Of a stretch of 64,000 nucleotides of DNA, positions 33,103 to 44,555 are shown piece after piece (positions within the stretch are counted from its first letter, which is position 1; every line of letters begins with the position of its first letter). Location: positions 26,115,206-26,179,205 of the forward strand of contig NC_135360.1 of the NCBI RefSeq assembly GCF_051622035.1, written 5' to 3'. Source of the stretch: Arctopsyche grandis (taxonomy: Eukaryota; Arthropoda; Insecta; Trichoptera; Hydropsychidae). Under the pieces are notes generated by a model. That model was given only the letters and a program-made list of their open reading frames with translations. It did no database searches and was not told the origin of the DNA. The position numbers and the translations under genes were made by a program.

Positions 33103-33617
33103 TATACTCCAATTACCGTTCAAAAGTATCTGGAAAAAAAACGTGCTGCGTGCCTTTCAGTGTCTTTTCGTCCTTAGCCACTCCACATCCCCCGGTTAGG
33201 CCCGAATGAAATTATATTTGCAGCTCTTCGAAATGAGCCCCCGACGACAACACGCAACACAAAATATTACATACATATGTACATATGTATTATATGCACA
33301 CACACACAACTCGGAAACACGTTCGCTCGCAAACCAACACCACTTTGAAAAGAGCCCACACGCACACGAATCGAGCGATGCTCCGTGTTGCGGCGCACGT
33401 TCGAGTCGACCGAGCACGTTCGTGTCGTGCGCGCTGCGTAACACCCACATACACACATACATACATGCATACACACCCGCCTCTACAGAATACACACCTC
33501 TACAGTGTAGAATACACAGTGTGGTAGTGTTCGAGGCGCGACTGTGTGTCACGCGCTCGCTCGTTCGAGAATCGAGTCGAGTCGTGGCCCCAGTCTGGTG
33601 TGGCCGGTTGTCGCGCC
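33103..33617 (+). other. Gene C upstream region
   Basis: Simple ACATACATATGT and CACA repeats (33268-33310, 33440-33480) precede a GC-rich leader. The 15-mer shared with gene B lies at 33570-33584. No TATA box is evident. Confidence 0.4.
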
Positions 33618-33962
33618 ATGGCGTCCCCGGGCCGCTGGAGCGACCAGCTCGTCTGCAACTTCATCAAACTCTACAGAGAACGACCCTGTCTCTGGCAATC
33701 GGACAACCCCAACTACAAGTGCAAGCCCAAGAGGCAGGAGGCTCTGCGCAGCCTGGTCCAGCAGATGGGTATCGACGGGTTCGACGTCAACAGTTGCAAG
33801 CTGAAGATCAAGAACTTGAGGTCCCACTATTGCCAAGAGTTGAAGAAGATCCGGTATGCCAGCGAGTGCGGCGGTGCAGAGTATAGGCCTTCTCTCGTCT
33901 GGTTTCCTCTCCTCCACCAGTTCCTCAGACGATACGTTCACCAGTCGCCGGACACGTACGAG
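33618..33962 (+). CDS. Gene C exon 1: MADF domain protein, paralogue of B
   Basis: ATG 33618 (GCGCCATGG) begins MASPGRWSDQLVCNFIKLY, followed by PCLWQSDNPNYKCK, EALRSLVQQM, CKLKIKNLRSHYCQELKKI and LVWFPLLHQFLRRYV. This is a full MADF domain within residues 1-115, aligned throughout with gene B without large gaps. The exon ends GAG|GTATTG, phase 0, the same donor position as in B. The intron is 2543 bp and contains a partial hAT end, a tandem repeat array and a 133-bp MITE. Like B it should bind DNA in the nucleus. Targets are unknown. Confidence 0.9.
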
Positions 33963-34163
33963 GTATTGCCTGTTGCCCCAGATCAGGGAGCGACAACCGA
34001 CGGACGTCGAATGCGTCACACTCCACTCGTGACGTCACTAGTGTTGTGTCGATTTTGCGCGCCGCAATGTAAACAAAAATAAAGGGGGAGGGGGGGGGTC
34101 GTTTTAAGGCGCGACTAAAAGTCTTCAAGCATTCAGAAGAGGATTTTAAAATGTTGGATCTTA

Positions 34164-34400
34164 CGTAACTAGGGGTTTCAATTAACCGCGAAAAAATAGT
34201 AGCCGGTTTTTATTGCAGAGTTACCGGTTAACCGAAAATTTAATATTGTGGCTTTTTGATACATTAATAAAATTGATGCGGATTTTGATAATTACTTAAT
34301 AAGACTGAACGCAATCAAGTTGAATAAACGATAAAAGCAATTCAAAATTGAAATTTGTTTATTTTCTTATTGGTAACTAGTGGCCTGTGTGCACATAAAT
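34164..34400. mobile_element. Partial hAT-like end in gene C intron
   Basis: TAGGGGTTTCAATTAACCGC and the following ACCGGTTAACCGAAAATTT text match the left end of the complete element at 59135-60441 (TAGGGTTTTTCCAATTAACC). No right end is seen. Confidence 0.5.
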
Positions 34401-34849
34401 ACATCCTTGTGCACTCGGTAAAATATCGCAATTCGGATCAACGGAAGCCACCATTTGATCGGTCGACATGAACAAAAGAATAAATTAAAAATACATACAT
34501 TTTTACATTTTTACAAATACATTTTTTTTTTCAAAATGATTGATTAAATTTTAAATATTATAAATGTGAATGAAGTGACTTGCGCAAAGCCTACACAATG
34601 CCGCGTCTCTTTCCACGATATACGATTCCAAGGGGAGAAAGAGAGACGGAGCATGTTATCGGACAGGACACACGCACGCACGCACGCACGCATTGGACAA
34701 TTATTTTGTATATGATATTTTCGACTACATACTCGTAAAAATGTACATACATACATATAGAACATATAGAAATTATTTGTTTTTGTGCAAATTTTATTTA
34801 CTTGTAACGAAAACCCAGGTTCACTTGTAAAATACGTTTACTATCGATG

Positions 34850-35620
34850 TCAAAAATTTACATATGTTTATTTACTTACAATCCAATTTTGTTCGGTAAA
34901 AATAATGTTTATATCCCTATAATTGTTTTCTAAACAGAAATTGTAAATCAAACAAGAAGATTGTTAGCTTTCTTTCGAATGTTCAGAGTCTAACACGTTC
35001 GATTTGTTCTCAAAAATTGGCTATCGAAGTCAATTATGTTGATTTACTTACAATTCTTTTTTTTCCAACAAAAATAATTTGATATCCCTATAATTTTTAT
35101 AGAACTGAAATTGTAAATCACTCAAGAAGATTTTTAATTTTGTTTCGAATGTTCAGTATAACATAATCGATTTGTTGTTCTTTAAAATTGACTATCGAAA
35201 TCAATTATGTATGTTTATTTACTTACAATTACATTTTTTTCCCAGCAAAAATAATGTTATTAAAGTAAAAATAAGCAACAAACAAAAATAAATTATATCC
35301 CTATAATTTTTATAGAACTGAAATTGTAAATCACTCAAGAAGATTTTTAATTTTGTTTCGAATGTTCAGTATAACATAATCGATTTGTTGTTCTTTAAAA
35401 TTGACTATCAAAATCAATTATGTATGTTTATTTACTTACAATTACATTTTTTTTCCAGCAAAAATAATGTTATTAAAGTAAAAATAAGCAACAAACAAAA
35501 ATAAATTATATCCCTATATTTTTTTTCTAAATTTAAATTGTTAATCAATCTAGAAGATTTTTAGCCTACGTACCATGATCGGTAGGCACATTCGAACGGT
35601 CTACCATGATCGGTTTGTTG
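34850..35620. repeat. Tandem array, ~171 to 213-bp units, in gene C intron
   Basis: The landmark ATATCCCTATA recurs at about 34911, 35082, 35295 and 35508, giving spacings of 171, 213 and 213 bp. Units share TTTATTTACTTACAAT, AAATTGTAAATCA and TTTCGAATGTTCAG. The last two full units are nearly identical and carry an extra ~42-bp AAGTAAAAATAAGCAACAAA segment. Confidence 0.88.
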
Positions 35621-36178
35621 TTCCTAAAAATATACATACATATGTATGTACGTTATCTTAAGTACATGCATGTGTATGTAGCTCTGAACAAGCCCATCTA
35701 CCCATACGGTATTTATTATGTTGGAAGTTTAATTTTCCAGAAATCTTTTGTTGAAAATCACTTTTATATCACTTAACGAATGTAATGTTGATATTAATGA
35801 ATAATGATACATACATAATTGTTACTTCTGTGAATATAGGGCTAAGGGAGATAATTTTTTAAAATTACATGGGTTGCGTTTTAAAGTTAACATACTAAGT
35901 AATTAATTTTATGTTAGGATGCAAATAAATATTCGTGATAAAAATTTTTGGTAGTCTTCGTCTTTTGTTACTTTATTAATGTTTTTTTAAAACAATTGAA
36001 TTTTTTATTTAAAATAGCTGTAAAAAAGTTATTTTAAAGAAATTGAAAAATATTTACTTAAAAAGCAGTACTTGAACTGTTAAATTACGGATAATTTTGC
36101 AATAAATAGAGCAGTACGAGTTTGCTCAAACCAATATGTATTGTTCTGTTTACATAGCAGAACTACATAGCTTATCAC

Positions 36179-36311
36179 TAGAAGTAGGATAGTCACAGTG
36201 CTATCCATTGTTCCATTGTTGTAAATCCTTTGTAAAAAAGGTTCGGCAAACCTTTAACAATGCATTTACAACCTTTGAACAATACGCGGCACCTTCTGGG
36301 TCCGGTGACTA
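36179..36311. mobile_element. hAT MITE family 1, 133 bp, in gene C intron
   Basis: TAGAAGTAGGATAGTCACAG to GGGTCCGGTGACTA with exact 8-bp CTTATCAC on both sides (36171-36178 and 36312-36319). It ends 194 bp before the exon 2 acceptor. Confidence 0.93.
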
Positions 36312-36505
36312 CTTATCACACAGTATAAAAATTTTATTTTTAGATTTGCATTCTTACAAAAAACAAACAAATTTATCATACTTACGATTTCTTTCGAAAC
36401 ATTCAATTTGTTAATAATATATATTGTCTTGTCAATTTTGATGCCCAGATATAATATTAAATGTATGAAATTGATAAAAAGTATGTATTTTTTTCTTTTT
36501 AACAG

Positions 36506-36940
36506 GGAATCTTCGCGTATAATGCGATGAAGGCCGACCAGGAAGAGACAGAAAGCCGGCATGAAGAAGAAGAAGAAGAGGAAGAAGAAGAAAGTTTCGA
36601 TCTGAACGATTTCAATCAAGACGCTATACCTGACATTATAATCAAACAGGAAGAAGCAGAAGAAGACCCAATACCCACCAATGGCCACATTCCAAACAGC
36701 AGAAAGAGGCAGCTTTCATATCACAGAAGAATCAAAAAAGGGAGGAGTCCTTACGTATATTCGATGGAACAACCAGAAACAGAGTTTGACATATTTTGCA
36801 GAAGTGTTGCTCTACAGTTGAACAACATGCCACTGGAGAATGCTCTGCGACTTCAGCACAATATACAGAATATGGTGACGGAAGAAAGACTCAACTGTCT
36901 TCAAAATCAACAGAATAAAAATCAAAGATCTGACTGCTAA
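36506..36940 (+). CDS. Gene C exon 2: polyacidic linker and BESS-like motif
   Basis: The acceptor TTTTTTCTTTTTAACAG|GGA is strong and in phase 0. Residues 116-259: a polyglutamate run (about 135-144, from a GAA/GAG trinucleotide repeat), IIIKQEE (sumoylation-type, about 159-165), a basic NSRKRQLSYHRRIKKGR patch (possible nuclear localisation), then a BESS-like region at about 207-243 (ETEFDIFCRSVALQLNNMP, then LENALRLQHNIQN). Stop TAA 36938-36940, total 259 aa. AATAAA near 37076. The extra length over gene B lies in the acidic run and basic patch. Confidence 0.9.
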   Translation, partial: GIFAYNAMKADQEETESRHEEEEEEEEEESFDLNDFNQDAIPDIIIKQEEAEEDPIPTNGHIPNSRKRQLSYHRRIKKGRSPYVYSMEQPETEFDIFCRSVALQLNNMPLENALRLQHNIQNMVTEERLNCLQNQQNKNQRSDC

Positions 36941-37883
36941 AAGTGTGAATAGTGTAAAATAATAAGCTTTAGTATTTATAATGTGAACGTTGGGGGCTGT
37001 GTTAATTTATTTAGTACTGGTTTTCAATACATATGTATGTATGTATGTATCAAATTGATTATATTAATCATGGCTAATAAAATCAGTGTCAGTGCATCCG
37101 ATTACTAATTATGTACTTGAATCCAGTCCTGGTACACTTGTGAGAATATTGTGATATAAAATTTATTGTTGTATATATATATATTTGTCTAGTTTTAATT
37201 GTATTTAAGCAATTACTTTATGTACTTCGTAATTAAATTCGAATACATCTCTGAACATTTAAACTTTTTCTTCTTATTTATTTACCTAATGTTTTTAAAT
37301 TCATCTTACAAGTTACGCAATGAACGTGTCAGGTTTTATCGATCTATGTTTATTTTGCACCACGGAATGTACATAGTATGTAGGTCTGTACATATGTAGT
37401 GCATTTGGCCTTGTCCCATTTTACAAAACTGGCTCCATTTCATACTCGTATATCGATCCAATTTCAGAAATGATTACATGTTGGGAACGGAAATTTAAAT
37501 TGTTTGATTACATGTTGTGAATTAAAAATCGACATAAAAAAATACTCCTTTAAAGTATTATTTAAAATTTTACAAATATTAAAAAAAAATAATACAGTTG
37601 GGTGATATATGGACATACAATGAAAAAGACTTGGTTGATCATTCCTTTTAAAGCTGCTGTAAAAATATTCTCAAATGTATTCAGTGTTAAACAAGTCTAG
37701 CTTGGTAGGACTTACTGAGAAGCAGTGTATTATAACTTATAAGAAGTGTTTCCTTAAATATATTTTATTGAAAGACATTTGTAGGACTTAAATGGCATTT
37801 ATTTACAAATAATACAAAGCTTGTAAAACGAGACATGTTAAAGAATTATAAACACAATTCATGTCAACCTTCCGAAGCTATTC
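36941..37883. other. Convergent intergenic between genes C and E
   Basis: AT-rich 3' flanks of two convergent genes. TTTATT at 37798-37803 is a minus-strand AATAAA for gene E. Short ATGTATGT repeats occur near 37035. No gene is seen. Confidence 0.5.
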
Positions 37884-38558
37884 TCAGTTTTCTTCATCAT
37901 CGTCGTCGTCGTCAGATTCTTGATATGGCTCAGATTTGATTGGATCTTCGTCTATATGAATCTCGGAATCCATATTAATAAAAGTAGATGATGGATTTAA
38001 ACTTTGAAGTGTCGAACTTTCCATAGGCGATTTACAATATCGACGTTTACTCGGGCTAATAATACCCACACTTCGCGACTGAGAATCTTGTAGAGATGTT
38101 CCTTCTAATTGTTGAGTGTAGAGACCCATCGACAGTTTAAATAAAATGTTGTTAATTTCATTCTCGGCAATGGCGGTCTCCAAATGAGATCTTCCACAAT
38201 TTCGTAATTTATTGGCAACGTGCTCTCCGTACACCGAGAACTGATCACGATTTGAAACTGACTGCTCGGATATTAGTGAGTTTGAAGGTATAAATTCCTC
38301 TTCCACGATTCTATCCTCGATTCCGGTGGTTTTATGTTGTTTTGCAGGAATTTCTAATAAACTAGCATCATTACTTTTATATCGCTTACCACGAAGTTTT
38401 GTGGGTTTTTCATTATGACGTTTTGTCTGTTTCTGAACTTCATGTAGTAAGTCCTCATCATTATTTTTCGAATTTTTCTCGGGAACCTGTGAGCCTTCTA
38501 ACGAAGTCAGAAAATCTGTATCACCGATTACCGGTTCTAGCTCCGAAAAATCGTTCTT
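37884..38558 (-). CDS. Gene E last exon: linker and BESS-like motif
   Basis: On the minus strand the acceptor TTTTTTATTTATAG|AAGAAC opens a frame of 224 codons to TGA 37886-37884. It encodes a charged, low-complexity linker and then NRDQFSVYGEHVANKLRNC..ENEINNILFKLSMG, the C-terminal helical module seen after MADF in insect proteins. It ends with an acidic DDDDDDEEN tail. A KSEPY motif (sumoylation-like) precedes the tail. The exon holds no MADF, so it must belong to an upstream MADF exon. The only free, phase-matched donor seen is 51763, which gives a 335-aa protein. That link spans 13.2 kb and is inference. Confidence 0.8.
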   Translation of the reverse strand, partial: KNDFSELEPVIGDTDFLTSLEGSQVPEKNSKNNDEDLLHEVQKQTKRHNEKPTKLRGKRYKSNDASLLEIPAKQHKTTGIEDRIVEEEFIPSNSLISEQSVSNRDQFSVYGEHVANKLRNCGRSHLETAIAENEINNILFKLSMGLYTQQLEGTSLQDSQSRSVGIISPSKRRYCKSPMESSTLQSLNPSSTFINMDSEIHIDEDPIKSEPYQESDDDDDDEEN

Positions 38559-38702
38559 CTATAAATAAAAAATAAAGTTTCTCATTAAAATAATATGAAT
38601 AAAGATAATTAAAAACATGAAATAATTAAAAACATGAAAAAAGCTGTATGCTTATAGACCATAAGTTTCTTTTATTATGAATAGACAGTGGATGGTCATT
38701 AG

Positions 38703-38815
38703 TGCCGTTCATTGTTCAATTGTTGTAAATCCTTTGTATAAAAGGTTCGGCAAACCTTTAACAATGCATTTACAACATTTGAACAATATACAGCCCCGTC
38801 AGGGTCTGGGCCTTA
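38703..38815. mobile_element. hAT MITE family 1, 5'-shortened (113 bp)
   Basis: It retains the core (GTAAATCC..AAAGGTTCGGCAAACCTTTA) and right end GGGTCTGGGCCTTA. About 20 bp are lost from the left. GTCATTAG flanks both sides exactly (38695-38702 and 38816-38823). It lies in the proposed long intron of gene E. Confidence 0.88.
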
Positions 38816-39143
38816 GTCATTAGGGCAATATGCTTTTGTTGACTTCATAGAAAACTTTTTTTTGCTCTATTGCATTCAGCACTGTTTATTTATTTATTTA
38901 TGTGGGATTCTGTGTAAGGGTTTTTGATAGGAAACAAGTAAAACGCAGCTTATAAAAAAAAAGTGGTTTATTCTTTATAAATCAAATTATGTCTTCTTTT
39001 TCCCTCCATCACGTAACACTCATACTAACCTTACATTATATACCACTCATACCAACCCTACATCACATACCAATCCTACATTTATTTATCAGAAAATTTC
39101 TAATTATAACATAAAAACAATCGATAATAATACTTAGCAGTCC

Positions 39144-39451
39144 GTAAGTCAGGCCACACACTAAAGACGCATGTAGCATGCACGCTGCAAATGCTTCACT
39201 GTATTTGGTTCGCCACATTTAGCACTTAAGATCTGGCCGCACTAGGCGACACTGCGCTGCAGCGACGCAACGCAGCACAACAGAGTTGAGGTCCAAACGT
39301 ACTAGGCGACAGTGCACTGCAGCGACGCAGCGCGGCACATCAGAGTTGGTACAAAAGGCAACTCGTAGTGTGTTCTATCTCATAGAATTTCACAAAAACA
39401 ATATTTGGACGCGCTGCATCGTTGCAGGGCAGTGCCGCCTAGTATGGTCTA
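39144..39451. mobile_element. Two adjacent GC-rich MITEs with CTGGCCGCACTAGGCGACA-type ends
   Basis: 39229-39451 begins with ATCTGGCCGCACTAGGCGAC and ends with its imperfect inverse GCCGCCTAGTATGGTCTAAG. It repeats GACACTGCGCTGCAGCGACG. 39144-39222 resembles sequence upstream of the gene D start (45120-45280). The motifs CTGACCGCACTA / CTGGCCGCACTA link it to the Harbinger-like element at 46611-47014. Confidence 0.55.
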
Positions 39452-39830
39452 AGCTTTACGTAAAATGCGACCTTCGAGGAGGACGATTATTTTTATGAGG
39501 CAGTGAATGCGAAATAAACAAAAGAAAATATTGGGTACATCCTTTTAATTTCGATTGCGCAAGTATTGGAAATTTCAAACTGATTAAAGAGCTAACAAGA
39601 GATGAAGAACAATTTTATTCGTATATATACATATGTAGAATGTCAGTTTAATTTCATCAAACAAACAAACATAATCAAAATACTCACTACAGACATTCAA
39701 TTTCTTTCGAAGAACGGTTAGTTATTAATGATATTAAGATAAGAACAAAAAACAGTATCAAATTTTAAAAAAAAGGTTTTATATAATAACTTTATCAAAT
39801 TACAAATATAAATTTATTACGTATTTGGTC

Positions 39831-40483
39831 TTATTTAGATTCACAAAAATTATTACAAGATTCGCCAGCATCACGAGTCCCTGATGAATGGTTGGAATGA
39901 TTTTCGGGGTTCTGAAGTTGTCGATATTTAATATTTTCAATGAGACCCAGAATTCCTTTTTGAAACGACAGCTGTTCCAACATTGTCATCGATTTCATGT
40001 GAGGAACAAGGCTCAAGAGAAACAGCTCACATGGATCTCTCTCTGCATTTATATTATCCACATACCCTTTTCTCTTCATATTTAAATACATCATTGCGCA
40101 TTTGTCTACAGCACTAAGTGGTCTTTTGTACGCCTTCGATCTATTTCTGCTTAACTTCTGAGCTGATTGTGCATCAGATATTTCATCATCCTGATTAATT
40201 TCTATTGCTTTCGGTGATGGCAAAAATTCAATTTCAACCTGAGAATTTGGATTCTCAGTGAATTCTATATTGATATCCTCTTGCAGTGGATCGGAGCGTG
40301 TATTTTGAGATTGTACATTTCCTACATGAAAACGGTTCTTTATAAAAGGATTTAAAAATCGCAAGTATTTCCCCAAGTAGTATTCTTTCTTAAAGCCTGC
40401 TTTAGAACCAATTTTAGATTTTAAATTTAAACTGCGGATGTAGGACGAACGGATTATTTTCCATTTATTTTTACAATCTGCAC
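39831..40483 (-). CDS. Gene D exon 2: MADF C-half, linker and BESS motif
   Basis: On the minus strand the acceptor GTTTTTACAG|GT completes the Gly50 codon begun in exon 1 at 44961. The frame continues ADCKNKWKIIRSSYIRSLN, the second half of MADF, then GSKAGFKKEYYLGKYLRFL, an acidic linker, and a clear BESS motif at about 199-235 (DPCELFLLSLVPHMKSMTM, then EQLSFQKGILGLIENIK). Stop TAA 39833-39831, total 266 aa. TTTATT at 39813-39818 is a minus-strand AATAAA. Domain order and size are typical MADF-BESS. The 4477-bp intron is packed with transposons. Confidence 0.9.
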
Positions 40484-41824
40484 CTGTAAAAACATAAATG
40501 TTTATCTACAATAATTGATAACATATTCATTGAATGTATTTTTGTTGAAGGTAATTGGCCACTGTTTCATCGTTTCGATCGATGTCGTGTATATTTAAGA
40601 GAGGTAAAACAACAATTGGGAAAATAATTTACGAAGCCTATGGCGTTATTCGGCAAGTTTTACAAACGCAATACATGAAAGTACCAAGAAGAGATGACTT
40701 ATTATATAGGTCAGCGTTTCCCAACCTTTTTTGACTCGCGTACCACTTGGTAGTACATAACGCTAAATTGTACCACCATATTAAAAATGACTGTATTTCA
40801 TGAAATTTGTTTTTGCAAGTTTATTATTATATATAGTATTTGTATGGTAAAGAATATGAAGATAGGATACACGCAATATGTAGATTTGGTAAGAAATTTT
40901 ATGGAAAAAATTTTTTTTGCGGAGTCACAATTATAACATGCTCAAAGTTTAATATATTTATCCACTATCTTTTCATACTTCTATTATTGATGGTAAATAT
41001 ATTATTGATTGTTTTAATAAAAACTCAAAATTACAAAGTACATATAGTATGTTTTCTTTTCATTAAATCTCCTTACAAAATAAATTTAATGAGATCCTTG
41101 TACTTAGTTTTTTTTTAAATTTGGTTCAAATGATGCGAGATTTACGTCTGGAGCTGGATTCAATCAATTTCTATATTTGTCTCATTGAAATATATGAAGA
41201 GGAAGCTCTCTTAACCAGTTCAGTGCTAGTAAACGACGACAGAAATTTAGGCGCTATGTCATAAAGCTGTGCATATTCTTTACTAATACCTAGCCAAAAA
41301 TTAATAACCTTATTTATTTCGAATTCAGTTTTTAAATGCTATAATTTGAAAGTTCAATCAAGTTCTCCTTTTCCTTGGTAGCTGTCCGAAAATGTTCATT
41401 ATCAAAGGGGTTTGAAATCAAATTGTTTGCTTCTTAAGGTTTGGGAAGCACTGCGTAAAAGACGATTTCAGCCCTATTAAATATTCAATTATTTTTTCAC
41501 GTATATTCCGAGTCATACGACGCTTGTTTTCAGATAAGAAATTATGTAAATTTTCAAATACTTCAGTTTGATTATTTTCGATACAGAAATTCCAAAAATC
41601 TAATTTTCTAATCATATGTACTTTCAATTTTATCTGCAACATTAAAGATTATTATCGAACTGTTCTCAAGTGTCAAATTCAAGTTAATTATTTATTGGAG
41701 CGTGAACGCGGTAAATTTAAAAATGCACTCCAAAATCCATGCCGGATCTGAGGAAAACGTATCGATTGCCAAATTTTCGATATTGACGTTAACGATGACT
41801 AATTAAGATAATGTTTATTAATTA

Positions 41825-42048
41825 CTAGTTGTTTTATCCGGCTTCGCTCAGAATTTGTAATATAAACAGCTTAAACATGGCGAATCTAATAGCAAATATT
41901 CATTTGTTTTTTTTATTAAATTTATTTGAAACGAAAAAAATATAATATTCATCCAATTGAATTGTCGACATGGAAATTTTATTTTGTTTTCGAAGTTCCC
42001 AAACAAAGATACAAACTTACAAAGTCTCTTTAGAAATTATATATTAGA
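41825..42048 (-). mobile_element. Non-autonomous Helitron nested in the hAT element
   Basis: Read on the minus strand it begins TCTAATATATAATTTC and ends GAGCGAAGCCGGATAAAACA followed by ACTAG. The bases outside are A and T, the Helitron insertion dinucleotide. The 3' end matches that of 57092-57311 (GAGCGAAGCCGGGT..CTAG). Confidence 0.75.
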
Positions 42049-42049
42049 T

Positions 42050-42105
42050 ATAGGCTTTGCCGCCTCCCCCAAGTATAATTAATAAATAAAAATATAAAAA
42101 ATATT
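42050..42105 (+). mobile_element. LINE 3' tail fragment
   Basis: GGCTTTGCCGCCTCCCCCAA then an AATAAATAAAA tail is identical to the 3' end of the LINE at 52317-52990. Only the terminal ~50 bp inserted. Confidence 0.65.
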
Positions 42106-42218
42106 TATATTTTTATGATTGTAAATCATTCATTCCTGCATGTCCGCCGTTACTGATATTTTTCGCGTACCACCAACCATCGACCGCGTACCGCAGGTTG
42201 GGAAACGCTGATATAGGT

Positions 42219-42496
42219 GATCAGATAAATGCACTTAAAAAAGCCGCACTCTCGAGACATCTAAACTTTCAAAGATGCTCAAGAAAAACTAACGCAATAG
42301 AATTGAACCAAAAAGCATCAAGCGGTATATGTATGTTAACCGAAGTTGCTAACCCTTTTTTGTGGAATTCTATTGCGTAAGTTATTCTTTAGCGGCTTTG
42401 AAAATTAGGATTTCTCGAAATTGCGCCACTATTCAATGCAATTCAGTGCATTCTTCCAGGAACCATCCTGTTCAGTGGATAAATCTTTTTAACTGC
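42219..42496. other. Unassigned sequence in gene D intron
   Basis: A plus-strand frame (LSRHLNFQRCSRKTNAIELN, then FLWNSIA) is open up to 42380. Together with 40560-40700 (KIIYEAYGVIRQVLQTQYMK) it reads like a protein relic split by the hAT insertion. No family is recognised with confidence. Confidence 0.25.
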
Positions 42497-42943
42497 TTGC
42501 ATACTACACAACTTTATTAGGATGTACGAAAAATATCAGTTTACTTCAGGAACTGAAAACACAATAAAAGGGAATTCTAGTCACTATCATGACAATCATC
42601 AAGGAAGACCGGTTGGGTTATGATGCCACTCAAAACAGGGAATATTTATGTGAATATTTCAAGAAACCTTATAGCTCAGTGGCAGAATAATTACATAGCT
42701 TAGTACACAGTTAGCCCATTAAAGGTTTGTTCATACCTATCCAGTACGAACCGGTAGCAGTAGGTATCAAATACATTTTTTACGAGATTTTTATTATTAT
42801 CGACTATATCCATGACAGGAACCGTAGAATTATTTAATAGATGTGTACAAGCACACCATATATAGACATTTAATATAAATTCCTTGAATTGGCTATTGAA
42901 ATTATTGTCTTTTCCGATTTTGGATGGTTTCTACATTCTATAT

Positions 42944-44364
42944 CAGTGGTTCTTAACCGGAGGTGCGAGAAGACATATCAGGGGGTGCCGGAGGCGTTTC
43001 TAACAATATAAATTTAGTTTTGTGATATTTGAAAACTATTTTAATATTCGATGACATCGGCCAATTTTTTTCCTGACGAAAGCGCTTGGGTAGCTATATG
43101 CATCTTATGTTCCAAGATGTTTTCAAACTCCAATCTTAAACCATCAAAGTTGTTAAAAATTTTCAACAACAACAGCATGGTGGTGAAAGTGCAGGTCTGA
43201 ACATCTTGAAGTCATAGAAGGCTCGATTTGATATCAGCCAGTGGTACAATCACAAAATTATGTAGCGCAACAATTCAAAAGCCCTTGTTAAAAGTGTCCT
43301 ATCAAGTGGCATATCTTTGCGCTAAGAACAAAAAGCTTGCAATAAATGTATTTTTCTAAATTAAAGATTCCAAAACTCATTTTTCAAAGGTGCGGGAACA
43401 TATTTTCAGATACATGTTACGGGAACGAGTGGGAGATGGTATAATTTACAAACAATTTTAATTTTTATATTTTATTTCCCCAAAGAAGCAATTACTATTT
43501 ACAGATACAGGTTACAAGTTCGGCAGTTTAATTACAATACTAGTTTATGGTATGGTAGTTAAACACAAGTAACTAGGTAGTTACTTGTTAAATGGTTTAA
43601 TCACAAGTTACTAGTTACTTATTTAACAATTCAATCGCAAGTGAGGTTCAATGGATCTAACATGAGTATTTATACAAAAAGAATGATAAGTTTTAGCCAA
43701 TGACAGAATTTTGGTAAAACAACAAAGTGATTAAGATATAATCAGTATTCGCGTGTAAGACAATTTTAGTATTTGATTTATGTATCCTTTGAGAGTATCG
43801 AGACATTATTGAGTAGATACACATAATTAATCATACAGATTAAGAGTGATAATAATATTTGAGGGTTACACGTATCGTGAGACAAAATGCAGCTATAGCA
43901 ATAAAGATTATTAAAAATAGTACTTTGGATTTCAACAGGTCATTGACTGTATCGTCTTATTTAACAATTGTATTAGAAACTCGTATAAATTATAGTAGAT
44001 AAAAGTTAAGTAGATAGAATTGAACAGAATATGTAACTGTAGGGTCCGGGAGCAACAAAGATATTGAAAGTCTCGTGTAAATAATGAGAGATAGCTTTAA
44101 GAGAAAACATCATAAGTACAGTTGAAAATGAAACGGATGTTCAAACTTGAGGTTAAAGAGTAATATATGTACATAAGTATATACATAGGTTGTAAGATCA
44201 TAACTAGAGGTAGGATAGTCACAGTGCTATCCATTGTTCGGCAAACCTTTAACAATGCATTTACAACCTTTGAACAATACACGGCCCCCTCAGGCTCCGG
44301 TGACTAATCATAACCACATAACAAACAAAGGGGTGCGGCACACTGAAAAGGTTAAGAGCCACTG
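42944..44364. mobile_element. hAT element (TIR CAGTGGTTCTTAACC), non-coding
   Basis: CAGTGGTTCTTAACCGG at the left, GGTTAAGAGCCACTG at the right, exact 8-bp TTCTATAT on both sides (42936-42943 and 44365-44372). These are Charlie-like hAT termini. No transposase domain is legible. A family 1 MITE is nested near its right end. Confidence 0.9.
44205..44306. mobile_element. hAT MITE family 1, internally deleted (102 bp)
   Basis: TAGAGGTAGGATAGTCACAG to CTCCGGTGACTA with exact 8-bp ATCATAAC flanks (44197-44204 and 44307-44314). About 31 bp of the left-central part is missing. Confidence 0.9.
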
Positions 44365-44555
44365 TTCTATATGGACGCGTATGAATGCGTGAATGCGCAT
44401 GCGCGAATGGGGGGTCTACATCACGGCACCGAAAGTGAAAAGGTCGAAAAAGCAAATATCGGAAGGCAAAGATCGAAAATCGAAAGATCTTAAGTCGAAA
44501 CATCAAAAAAAGGGTACATGGTAAACGGTACTATGTACATATATATAATATATAT

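Larger units (their letters stand above)
40712..42210 (-). mobile_element. hAT element (TIR CAGCGTTTCCCAACCT), degenerate
   Basis: CAGCGTTTCCCAACCT at the left and AGGTTGGGAAACGCTG at the right, with exact 8-bp ATATAGGT flanks (40704-40711 and 42211-42218). A minus-strand frame at 41642-41418 (RKLDFWNFCIEN, then SSFTQCFPNL) resembles the central part of vertebrate/insect ZBED5-like hAT transposases, so the element once coded on the minus strand. It carries a nested Helitron (41825-42048) and a LINE tail (42050-42105). Confidence 0.9.

Noticed and set aside
33206-34019. 226-codon plus-strand frame and 156-codon minus-strand frame over gene C exon 1
   Set aside because: Shadow frames of the GC-rich MADF exon; they lack domains and splice logic.
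34850-35620. CRISPR-like array
   Set aside because: Units are 171-213 bp with no short repeat/unique spacer alternation, and the context is an insect-type intron.
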